In this document: positions 21,330 through 29,911 of the stretch, one piece after another | Layout: each line of letters opens with the position of its first letter | How positions within the stretch are numbered: position 1 is the first letter of the stretch | Origin: Tranzscheliella williamsii | Lineage: Eukaryota; Basidiomycota; Ustilaginomycetes; Ustilaginales; Ustilaginaceae | Assembly (NCBI GenBank): GCA_023212725.1 | Contig: JALBYF010000003.1 | Coordinates: forward strand, 434,001-498,000 | DNA: 64,000 nucleotides | Direction: 5' to 3' | Position numbers and translations under genes: made by a program | Notes under the pieces: model-generated | Told to the model about the DNA's origin: nothing | Seen by the model: the letters and a program-made list of their open reading frames with translations, nothing else | Databases searched by the model: none

Positions 21330-21951
21330 AAGCACAGCCTCTGCTAGTCGTAGCAGTCGCCAGGATTTGCACAAAGATTCTTGCAAGTGGCTAGCTGCAC
21401 CTTGTTGTCACTTGCTTGCCGGCCCGCGCGTCCGCCCCTCAACAGCCCTACCATGGAGCGGGTCCGTTCGGCCACTGCTACCCCACCCGCCTTGCCCACA
21501 TTCCGCTCCGTATATACTGTTTCCGCCTCAATCTATTCCCAGTCGTCTCACCATGTTCTGTGCTGCGGAGCTGCCTACGTCTTGTCAACGACTGCGCTCT
21601 TTCCACATACTAAGGAAGCGCGCTGGCCGCCTGTCTTTGGTAGAGTGGAGCGGTAGCAAGCAACACGTCCAGAGGCATGTTAAGACATTGCTGAGCCGGA
21701 CGACACAAGCACGGTCTTTCGCGCGAGAGCGCGAAGTAAAGCTCCCAGCACGCGTTGCCGTCGCGTATAGAGGTTGCGACGCGTACATTGTCAGTAACGA
21801 GGGAAGAGAGTTGAGTTGCCCCACCGCTCCTCATGGGCAGCCGCTTCATCACCACATACCGCGGTGGGATACATTGCTACGCACGCCGTCTCGACACTTG
21901 TCTTGCCAACTCTTTCTCACCAAGCGCAGCTGCCTCCTGGATCAGGGCAAG
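21330..21951. other. Region between OSBP gene and the small 261-aa gene
   Basis: This 622-base stretch holds the end of the OSBP gene and the promoter of the next one. A TATATA-like element (CGTATATACTG) near 21510 is a possible TATA box. The downstream frame is open through much of it, but without conserved content, so it is regarded as leader. Confidence 0.4.
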
Positions 21952-22737
21952 ATGGCCGGACTCCCACCGGACACTACAATGTCGCCCGCGGCTGGCGCGA
22001 GTCGCTATTCCTCGGGCTCTGCGTCTGGATACGAGCAGGCGTACCAGAAACACTTCGGCGCGCGGCCTGTGGCGTTTGCGCTGGCTGAGCGCGATGGCTC
22101 GCCGGCGGGGGCTGGGGTTGGGGCAGCGCCGGGGGCGTCGACGTCGGGGGAGGCGCGGTGTGTGCGGCCGCGGCCTGACGGTGTGGACGCGGCGGGGGCG
22201 GTTGGGGCGGGCGGGGGGCTGGTGGATGAGGAGACGAGTGCGGCGCTGGGGAGTCTGGGGTGGCGGATCCGGGCGCGCGTGGCGCAGGGCTACCGGCGGG
22301 CGGCGACGGTGCCGGCCTTGGACGATGCGGGCGCCGAGCGCCGCTTCCTGTCCGGCCACGACGTGCTGGCCGAGGTATCCAACACCCGGCGCACCTGGGC
22401 GCGCACCCCGAGCGCGCCCACCACCTTCGCCGCACACCCCCCCGCGCCACCCACCAAGCGCGCCCGCCCCGACATAGACAACCCCCCACCACCCACCCCC
22501 GACATCCCCATGCTAGACACACCCCCCTCCCCTCCCCTCCCCTCGCTCTCCTTCTCCTCCACCTCATCCACCTCCACTGCCCGCAGCTTCGCCCGCTCCC
22601 ACAGCTCCACCTCCGCCTTCGACCCCCCGCACCGCCAACTCCGCCCTCTCCCCACATCCTCCCACACCCGCCACGACCCCAAAGATCCCCCTCTCCCCTA
22701 CGACTTCACCGCATGGATCAACCGCACCGACTTCTAA
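21952..22737 (+). CDS. Small disordered protein, possible Spd1/Dif1-like ribonucleotide reductase regulator
   Basis: A 261-aa protein, Gly/Ala-rich then Pro/Ser-rich, from the ATG at 21952 (MAGLPPDTT). The frame is open further upstream (to 21202) but that part overlaps the OSBP second exon in another frame and has no conserved look. The one motif that stands out is LGWRIRARVAQGYRR near residue 105. It resembles the short basic motif I associate with fungal ribonucleotide reductase inhibitors (Spd1/Dif1/Hug1 group, Pfam RNR_inhib), small disordered proteins that hold or import the small RNR subunit. The aromatic C-terminus YDFTAWINRTDF is also distinctive. The function is a suggestion only; it could equally be an uncharacterised lineage-specific protein. 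GC content is very high in the first half. Confidence 0.4.
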   Translation: MAGLPPDTTMSPAAGASRYSSGSASGYEQAYQKHFGARPVAFALAERDGSPAGAGVGAAPGASTSGEARCVRPRPDGVDAAGAVGAGGGLVDEETSAALGSLGWRIRARVAQGYRRAATVPALDDAGAERRFLSGHDVLAEVSNTRRTWARTPSAPTTFAAHPPAPPTKRARPDIDNPPPPTPDIPMLDTPPSPPLPSLSFSSTSSTSTARSFARSHSSTSAFDPPHRQLRPLPTSSHTRHDPKDPPLPYDFTAWINRTDF

Positions 22738-22955
22738 CCAGCCTCGAGCATGTAGCATCCTCCACCACGCCGACGAGCACCCGACGAATATACCTGCTGG
22801 CCATCCTGCCCGCCTGCTCGCTATGCGGCCTGCGTGGTGGCGCCACGCCGCGGCGGGGTTGTGAGTCGCTTTGCGTGACGCGTGCGAATTCTATACTATA
22901 AATACAGCCATGAGGGGACGGGCGGCGGGGCGGGTAGCGGGGGGTGGACGGGATG

Positions 22956-24025
22956 CTAGCCGACGAAGCGGAAGCTGTCGGCCTGGACGAAGTACTTGGC
23001 GGCGAGGGTGATGCTGCCGTCCTTGCCGGAGGGGGCAGCGCAGGCGACGCCTGCGCCGGGGGCGGGAGAGGCGGGCGCGCCGGCAGTGAGCAGGTTGGCG
23101 GCATCGACGAGGACAAAGTTCTGGCTAAAGGCGCGCGGGTGCGACGAGATGGGCGCATCCGCGTCAAAGTGACCGCGCGCGCGATGCGCCCCCGCCGACC
23201 GCGGCGCATTGGAAACCCCCCACTGCGACTCGGGCGTATGGTGCGCCACCGTCCCCGACACGGTCAGCAGCACCGACGGCGCCGTAAATTGAGCTGTGGC
23301 CGCGCACGACAGAAGCAGAAAGCAGGTCAGTCTCTCGAACAGCACCCCAGCCGCACGCTGCTCCGGAAAGACAAGGCGGATGTACGCTTCATAACTACTC
23401 GATAGACGATGAGCCTATAACATGGATATCGAACCCTTAAGAGAAGCCTCGGACCTCTTGCACCGGAAGCGCAGACCAATGGCCCCGCGTCCAGAGGCCC
23501 GAGCTGCGTTGATCTCGCCCGCCTAGTCGTGGCCGTCTAAGCAGTGCGGTGGAGCCCAGGACGAGCGGAACTCCGCTGCAAAGAGGCGAGGACGCAGAAA
23601 CGCCTAGGAAGCGCCTACGCTGCACAGGGCAGCAGACACACGGATCGACGAGGGCAGAAGTGATGAAACAAGGCGCGGAAGGGGGCGGCAAGTAGGGCAG
23701 AGGGAGCAAGTGGATGTGGAGGCGAGAGACAGGACTTACCTCCATCGACGGCACCGCCAAGGGCGTGGCAATCAAAGGCGTGTACCTCGTGCTTGCTGCC
23801 GGGCATGCTGTTGAGCATGGCAGCGAGCTCCTGCTGGCCGCTGACGGGAGTGCCATTCCAGACGATGGACGAGTTGGGCAGGTAGAGAGTCGGCACTAGA
23901 TGCGTGCGCTGCGGCGAGTCGGAGGCGGCATAGTAGGCGGACACGAACGTCTCGGCCGCCTTGGCGGCAAAGTCGGCGAGCCTCCTGCTGTCGGGCCGCT
24001 TGTCACCGACACCCGCGGCGGCCAT
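22956..24025 (-). CDS. NXT1: NTF2-related mRNA export factor (Nxt1/p15-like, 2 exons)
   Basis: Exons 24025-23740 and 23293-22956 give 207 aa. The intron (GTAAGT...CACAG, 446 bases) splits a codon after VDG and joins to AQFTAPSVLLTVSGTV. The protein is an NTF2 fold: FAAKAAETFVSAYYAA and LYLPNSSIVWNG in exon 1, then SVLLTVSGTV, AFSQNFVLVDA and KYFVQADSFRFVG in exon 2. The best match is the Nxt1/p15 group, which pairs with the large export receptor (Mex67/NXF1) for mRNA export, though general NTF2 relatives cannot be excluded by eye. It is longer than the usual 120-140 aa because of a His/Arg/Pro-rich insertion and an Ala/Gly/Pro-rich loop in exon 2. It is divergent from the lyase-kinase fusion gene. 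Confidence 0.8.
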
Positions 24026-24729
24026 GTTCTACCAGCGCTTCAACGTGCACAGCAGCTGCAAAAGCGTCCAGAGAGATTCAGCGACCAAAGTGGCAGAAGG
24101 ATGTATCGATTAGCGGACCATCTTCCAGCCAAAATTCGGCCACTAGACTTCATTCCCGGAACTCGGGAAGAGCGACACGCAAGCACGCCATAATCACATT
24201 AATACCTACCAGTTTTCGCCGTGTTAGAGCTTCCCCAGGAGATTGAACTGGCAATTCGGATGGAGATGGACCCATTTGAAAACTTGTATGTGACTCGAGA
24301 GGCTTGAAAGGCAAAATTGAATTCTAAATGTATGCCGGGCGAAACGGCCAATTCGGTAGTCAAGCTAGGCTTGGGTGGGAATGCTGAGCCGTGTGTGCGC
24401 TATCGCCGTGTGTGCCATTGAGTTAATCAACCAAATCAGCAACCCCCACCTCCGCCTTCCTTCTTGTCATCTTCCTCTTCATCTGCCAATTTGACGACGG
24501 CCTGTGGTATAACTTGACTGCAGTCGCAAGGCCAGCAGAATACTACCCAGCAAGGCCCGACGAAGCTGCCTCCCATCACTACATTTCTACTACCCCCGCT
24601 GGACGCCACCCGGGCCCTCCCTTCCCACATCCGATCCAGCGCAAAGCTCACTCCTTCCGCAGCCGCTAGCATCGCTCGTCCCGCCTGCAGACCAGCCGCG
24701 AACGCTTTTCCTCACAACTCACTGTCACC
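24026..24729. promoter_or_regulatory. Shared divergent promoter region, NXT1 and lyase-kinase fusion
   Basis: These 704 bases lie between two divergent start codons. No clear TATA box is seen. The portion from about 24,540 to 24,729 is C-rich and ends in CTCACTGTCACC before the ATG at 24730, which looks like a normal leader. Confidence 0.45.
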
Positions 24730-27594
24730 ATGTCTGCCATTGACTCTGATAGTCAGGCCTCGTCCCGGGCCTCGACCATCACCCCGCACGGCGACATCGC
24801 CTCCTCTGTCGCCTCGCTTGATTCTTCCATCCCTACTTCTCCCGAGCCTTCGGACCTCGGAGACCCTGAATCTATCAAGCTTCCTTTCGTCTCGCACAAG
24901 GACAGACGCGGCCCCAACGGCTACCGCTTTGCGACTCAATGCGCCACCGTAGACGACCCCAACCACAAGGATCAGTATGGCTCCTCCTCTACCCCCATCT
25001 ACATGTCCGCCACCTTCAAGGGCCTGCCGGGCGCCGAGTTTGACTACTCTCGCTCGGGCAATCCTACGCGCTCCATGCTCCAGCATCATCTCTGTCAGTT
25101 GCAGAACTGCAAGTACAGCTATGCCGTCTCTAGCGGCATGGCCTGTCTCGACGTCATTACTAGGATCGTCAAGGCCGGCGAACGCATCATCGCCGGCGAC
25201 GACCTTTACGGAGGCACCAATCGTCTGCTTGGCTACCTTGCATCCCATCAGAACATCCACACCGACCACGTCGATACCACCGACGCCTCCAAGGTCGAGC
25301 AGATTCTCCAGCAGAGGAGCCGCGACGCCGCTGCCGGCATCTGCGGGAAGGTCAGCATGGTCCTCCTCGAAACGCCGACCAATCCCTGTCTTAAGGTTTG
25401 TGATATCCAGCGATGCGCCGCTGCCGCCAAGAGGTGGGCCCCCGACGCCGTCGTGGTGGTGGACAACACCATGATGTCTCCTTACCTCATGCGGCCCCTC
25501 GAGCTCGGCGCAGATGTTGTCTACGACTCGGGCACCAAGTATCTCTCGGGCCACCACGACCTCATGGCCGGAGTGATTGCCTGCAACAGCGACCACTTTG
25601 GCAAGCAGATCGCCTTTACCATCAACTCGATCGGCAACGCCCTCACTCCTATGGACTCGTTCCTACTTCTTCGCGGTATCAAGACCCTTGCCGTTCGGAT
25701 GGACCGCCAACAGGCTTCTGCCATCACCGTTGCCCACTATCTCGACAGTCTGGGCTTCAAAGTCAACTATCCCGGTCTCGCCTCGCATCCTTCCAAGGCC
25801 ATCCACGACAAGCAAGCCGCTGGCCCTGGTTCGGTGCTCAGCTTCACCACCGGTGATAAAGCGCTTTCCGAGCGCATTGTAGGCGCCACCCGGCTCTGGG
25901 GTATCAGCGTCTCTTTTGGCTGCGTCAACAGTCTCATTTCCATGCCTTGCCTCATGTCTCACGCTTCTATCGACCCTAAGGTCCGAGCCGCTCGAGGCAT
26001 GCCCGAGGACTTGATCCGACTCTGTGTCGGTATCGAAGATGAACGAGATCTGCTCGAGGATCTCGAGAACGCTCTTCTTCAAGCCGGTGCCATCCGACGT
26101 AAACAAGCCTCATCTACCTCTACCCCCTATTCTGCAGCATCTACCACCGAAAGCTCTCGCATAGGCTCGCCAGATTTCGTTACGTATAAACGAACACCTT
26201 TGCATACCGAGCAGCAAGCCACGGACAAGGTGGCTGGTCTCGTCGACGACATGAACAGAGCAAAGCTCGAGACTCGGGGCGGAGAGGGGGAACCTCGGTC
26301 CGCCCACGATCATCCGCCACCGACCTCGCTGATCGTCAGTGCTCCGGGCAAAGTGATTCTGTTTGGAGAGCATGCCGTTGTCCATGGTGTCACCGCCATC
26401 GCTGGCTCGGTCGCCCTGCGATGTTACGCCAGCGTCTCGCCCCGCGAAGACGGCAAGATCTCGCTTGATCTGCCTGACTTGGGTGTCGAGCACACGTGGG
26501 CTATCTCTGACCTGCCCTGGTCAGCTGTGGCCAAGAAAGTTGAGGCGGATGCCGCCGTTCCCGACAGCTTGGACAAGGGATTACTTTCCGCTATCGAAAA
26601 GGTTGTCGGCGACACCGTCAACGAGAGCGAGAGAAGCCATGCAGCCTCGGTCGCCTTCCTTGTCCTCTACATGTGCATCGCTGGAGAGGCGGACGCGCGG
26701 GGCCAAGCCTTCGTGATTCGATCTGCTCTTCCCATCGGCGCCGGGCTTGGCTCTAGCGCAGCTCTATCTGCGTGCATTGCCTCGGCGCTCAACTACCTAT
26801 ACGGTCGTCTGCCTGTGCCATCGGCGGGAGCGGTGTCTGCCTCGGACTCTGCCTATGTCAACAAGTGGGCTTTCCTGTCGGAAAAGGTGATTCACGGAAC
26901 GCCTTCGGGCGTAGACAACTCTGTGGCAGTCCATGGTGGCGCCATTGCTTTTACGCGGGCGCATCCGAGCAACACTCTTAGCGCCAACCAGATGGAGAAG
27001 CTAAGCGGCTTTTCCTCGTTCCGTTTCCTCCTGGTGGACAGCTGCGTCGGCCGGGAGGGAAAGAAACTGATCGCGCATGTAGCCGCACAGAAGGCGTCGG
27101 ACCCTGCACGAGTGGATGCGGCGCTGGCCAGGATTCAGGTGATCGCCGACTCGGCCAAGCAGCTGCTGCTCGGCTCGTCGTCGCTGCCGCGTGAAGAGGT
27201 GGTCAAGCAGCTAAGCGGCTTGATCAAGCAGAACCACGCTGAGCTGGTCGGGCTGGAGGTGAGCCACAGCAGTTTGGAACTGATCAAGAACAAGACCGAG
27301 AGCTTCGGCCTAGGCGAATTGTCGACCAAGCTGACCGGCGCTGGTGGAGGCGGTTGCGCCGTTACGCTGCTTCCAGACAACTTTGCCGAAGCCAAGGTCA
27401 AGGAGCTGGTCAACGAACTGTCCAACGCCGGCTTCAAGTGCTACGAGACCCGGGTCGGTGGCGGCGGCTACGGCGTGCTCCTGCCGCAGGACGACAAGGA
27501 AGCTGCCGAGACTAGGCTGCAATTCCAGCAGGACGCCGTCTCGGCCCATCTCGCTGACTGGGCCGATGGCAAGCCGGGCTGGCAGTTCGCTTGA
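24730..27594 (+). CDS. Fused cystathionine beta-lyase and mevalonate kinase
   Basis: One uninterrupted frame of 954 codons encodes two complete enzymes. Residues about 50-455 are a PLP-dependent cystathionine beta-lyase of the fungal Str3/MetG type: RFATQCATVDDPNHKDQY, the PLP-phosphate motif YSRSGNPTR, YGGTNRLLGYL, VVVDNTMMSPY and the Schiff-base lysine K270 in DSGTKYLSGHHDLMAG. It would split cystathionine to homocysteine in methionine synthesis. Residues about 535-945 are a GHMP-family mevalonate kinase: SAPGKVILFGEHAVVHG (K541), the phosphate loop LPIGAGLGSSAALS, the catalytic aspartate D729 in GTPSGVDNS and TGAGGGGCAV. It would phosphorylate mevalonate on the way to sterols and isoprenoids. 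All key residues are present in both halves. The linker (about 456-534) is Ser/Thr-rich and free of stops, with an internal ATG at 26251 (M508) that could start a separate kinase. Confidence 0.88.
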   Translation: MSAIDSDSQASSRASTITPHGDIASSVASLDSSIPTSPEPSDLGDPESIKLPFVSHKDRRGPNGYRFATQCATVDDPNHKDQYGSSSTPIYMSATFKGLPGAEFDYSRSGNPTRSMLQHHLCQLQNCKYSYAVSSGMACLDVITRIVKAGERIIAGDDLYGGTNRLLGYLASHQNIHTDHVDTTDASKVEQILQQRSRDAAAGICGKVSMVLLETPTNPCLKVCDIQRCAAAAKRWAPDAVVVVDNTMMSPYLMRPLELGADVVYDSGTKYLSGHHDLMAGVIACNSDHFGKQIAFTINSIGNALTPMDSFLLLRGIKTLAVRMDRQQASAITVAHYLDSLGFKVNYPGLASHPSKAIHDKQAAGPGSVLSFTTGDKALSERIVGATRLWGISVSFGCVNSLISMPCLMSHASIDPKVRAARGMPEDLIRLCVGIEDERDLLEDLENALLQAGAIRRKQASSTSTPYSAASTTESSRIGSPDFVTYKRTPLHTEQQATDKVAGLVDDMNRAKLETRGGEGEPRSAHDHPPPTSLIVSAPGKVILFGEHAVVHGVTAIAGSVALRCYASVSPREDGKISLDLPDLGVEHTWAISDLPWSAVAKKVEADAAVPDSLDKGLLSAIEKVVGDTVNESERSHAASVAFLVLYMCIAGEADARGQAFVIRSALPIGAGLGSSAALSACIASALNYLYGRLPVPSAGAVSASDSAYVNKWAFLSEKVIHGTPSGVDNSVAVHGGAIAFTRAHPSNTLSANQMEKLSGFSSFRFLLVDSCVGREGKKLIAHVAAQKASDPARVDAALARIQVIADSAKQLLLGSSSLPREEVVKQLSGLIKQNHAELVGLEVSHSSLELIKNKTESFGLGELSTKLTGAGGGGCAVTLLPDNFAEAKVKELVNELSNAGFKCYETRVGGGGYGVLLPQDDKEAAETRLQFQQDAVSAHLADWADGKPGWQFA

Positions 27595-28234
27595 CGGCTA
27601 TTTCCCATCTCCTATTAGACAGGACCGCTCCCAGAGTTTGGCCCCTTTGTTGATTATTTCCTACATTTCACAATCTGCATGCCACTTTTGCATCTGCGTT
27701 GATCTTCTTCCTGCTCTTCTTGTGAGCCTGATACGGCCGCCAACAAGCTGCAGCGCGTCGATGCGTACAAAGGCAACAAGTGCGAGATTGCTGCCTGTAG
27801 GGGAAACAGCCCGGATGTGGGCTTACACGCGTGAAATGAGGGCCGCATCTGGGCTGCCCGTCAACATGTCGACAGGCTGGAAGCGCAGGAGAAAGTGAAC
27901 GGCCGTCGGCCAAAGGTAGCAAGAGGCACCAGACAAAGGAGTCGGCGCTGTAAGCTCACGTCGCTGCCTGGCGGGGGTGCTGTGACCAGGAGTCGGCCAG
28001 CTTGGAAAGCAGGAGGAAGGGGGTCTTGGTGCTGCGCACCGTTGCGCCGCGTAGCATGCTACGCTTCCCACGCCTGGGCCGCGCTTCATCTCCGCGTCGA
28101 GCCAAACACAGCGTGCCGCTGTCTTCCTTTGTCCGCTCTGTAGGCCTGCCCGTGCGGCCGCCTGCAGCGATGAATGCAAGCCGCAGTCCGCTGCCCGTCG
28201 GACGAGTTTCGGGGTGGCAGGCATCGCTCCTCTC

Positions 28235-28242
28235 TATATAAG
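28235..28242 (+). promoter_or_regulatory. Distal TATA box of the secreted DPBB gene
   Basis: TATATAAG, about 520 bases before the ATG at 28763. It would give a leader containing the possible intron 28437-28700. Confidence 0.4.
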
Positions 28243-28544
28243 CTTTGGCTTCCGGGGGGCAGACCCCCAACCTTGCTCCACGCTCCCTCCGCTCCCTCCG
28301 CACCCTCACGCCCTCGCCCTGCGCACGTTGCGCTGTCTACGTAGCGGTCAGCCTGGCGCCGATCCCGTCGACGCACGCCCTCGCCCCTTGCTGATTGTGT
28401 GGCTGCAACGGCTGCCTCGACGGGCAATTTGCCAAGGTAAGCACCCGCGCCGCAGACCCTCTCCCCACGCAGGTGCCCGCGCAGCGACCGTCCCGCCCCT
28501 GCTAGCACGCACCGCATCACCCATCTGAGCACATGGCAGGCTTG

Positions 28545-28552
28545 TATAAATA
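28545..28552 (+). promoter_or_regulatory. Proximal TATA box of the secreted DPBB gene
   Basis: TATAAATA, about 210 bases before the ATG at 28763. The spacing is typical for a strongly expressed fungal gene, and this is the more likely core promoter of the two. Confidence 0.5.
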
Positions 28553-28762
28553 TTCCTCCCTGCTGGCCCGACAGACCGGTTTCTGCATCTACACCCTGCC
28601 GCTACCTCTGCACGCGATCCTTGGCGACGCGTTCCGGCCTGTAAAGTGAACCCGCCGCTCACCGTGCTCCTCTTGCCCACCGCGTTGCTCTGGTTCGCAG
28701 CTGCGTTTCGCACGTCTCAGGCTTGTGCACTTGTCACTTGCTGACCGTTACGCTGCTGCACG

Positions 28763-29761
28763 ATGGTGGTTGCGCGATGTCTGTTGGTGTATGTGGTGGC
28801 GAGTATGGGACTGTTGTCGCTGACGGCGCGTCGCGGGTTGGCGGGGATGGGTGTGCAGGCGCACCCGATTGCGCGCGCGCACCGCCACCGTGGGCACCCG
28901 CATGTGCCCGCCGACACGCGCCACTCGAGGCGCACCGCCAGTGCCGACGGCGACCACGACGACTTTGAAGCACAGGAGCACCGGCTCGAGCAGGCCCTCG
29001 AGCACTATGTCCAGTACGGCGACAGCGGCAGCCTGCACACCTACCTCGCCGGTTTCGCCGCCCACCCTTCCCCCGACCAGCCGCCAAAGAACAGCCCGCA
29101 GCTACACGCACCACCCCAGCAGCCAAGCACGCAGCCGCACACGAAACACACCACCGCCGACCACAGCGACGCGGAGGACTGCCCGGACACCGACGAGACT
29201 CGCCACCACCCAACCCCCCCGCCCCAACCCCCCGCGCCCGCCCCGCACCCGGCGCGGAAACAGAACTACAAGCCGCCATCTCCCCCCCCGGCACCACCTG
29301 CGTCGAGCGGCGCGAGCGGACCCCGCGGCAAAAGCGGCAAGAGCGGCAAGAGCGGGGAGGACGGGAAGGATGGGGATGGGGCGGTGTGGGGCTACAAGCC
29401 GCCGGCGTTTGCGCAGAGGGCGAGCGCGGCCGAGCTGCCGGGGGGGACGTTCACGGGCCGTGCCACGTACTACAGCGCCGGGCTGGGGGCGTGCGGACTG
29501 AACAACACCGACACGCAGCCGATCGTAGCGGTGGCGTCGAACGTGTTCAAGCGCTTCACGCCAGCGCAGAACCCCAACCACAACGCCCTGTGCGGCCGCA
29601 AAATCGCGATCCACTGGCAGAACCATCGCCAGGAGGCCTTCATCCTCGACGAATGCCCCTCGTGCGCCCCCGACTCGCTCGACCTCAGCCCCGCGCTCTT
29701 CGACGCCCTCGACTGCAGAGACAACGGCGTCCTCGACGGCATCCAGTGGTCCCTCGCCTAG
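28763..29761 (+). CDS. Secreted RlpA-like double-psi beta-barrel protein with collagen-like segment
   Basis: A 332-aa protein. Residues 1-33 look like a signal peptide (MVVARCLLVYVVASMGLLSL, then a processing region). A helical Glu/His-rich segment and a Pro/His-rich linker follow. Residues 183-206 are eight consecutive Gly-X-Y triplets (GAS, GPR, three GKS, GED, GKD, GDG), a short collagen-like run. The C-terminal 110 residues form a double-psi beta-barrel of the RlpA/expansin/barwin-related type: GRATYYSAGLGACG, NHNALCGRKIAI, DECPSCAPDSLDLSPALF and GIQWSLA, with cysteines placed for disulfides. Proteins of this kind are secreted wall- or host-interacting proteins in fungi, and catalytic activity is not established. 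Effector status is a possibility, not shown. It converges on SEC15, 150 bases away. Confidence 0.75.
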   Translation: MVVARCLLVYVVASMGLLSLTARRGLAGMGVQAHPIARAHRHRGHPHVPADTRHSRRTASADGDHDDFEAQEHRLEQALEHYVQYGDSGSLHTYLAGFAAHPSPDQPPKNSPQLHAPPQQPSTQPHTKHTTADHSDAEDCPDTDETRHHPTPPPQPPAPAPHPARKQNYKPPSPPPAPPASSGASGPRGKSGKSGKSGEDGKDGDGAVWGYKPPAFAQRASAAELPGGTFTGRATYYSAGLGACGLNNTDTQPIVAVASNVFKRFTPAQNPNHNALCGRKIAIHWQNHRQEAFILDECPSCAPDSLDLSPALFDALDCRDNGVLDGIQWSLA

Positions 29762-29911
29762 CCGTCCCCATCCACCCTCCGTTTCGCCCCCCGCTACCGC
29801 CATGTCCGCTTCCGCTATGATGAATGAAAAGACAGTCGACCTGTCATGCGACCCAAAGTGCAGAATTGGATTGGTTGATACGAATCAAGTTACACGGGGT
29901 GAGCGGGTCGG

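Larger units (their letters stand above)
27595..28762. other. Promoter and leader region of the secreted DPBB gene
   Basis: 1.17 kb without a credible gene. It holds two TATA-like elements (28235-28242 and 28545-28552) and a possible leader intron with donor CCAAG/GTAAGC at 28437 and acceptor TTCGCAG ending at 28700. If the proximal TATA box is used, that intron would not be transcribed, so two alternative transcripts are possible. Confidence 0.45.

Noticed and set aside
23405..23480. tRNA-like GGGTTCGATATCC on the minus strand
   Set aside because: No matching acceptor stem or D-arm is found at the right distance, and it lies inside the intron/flank of the NXT1-like gene.
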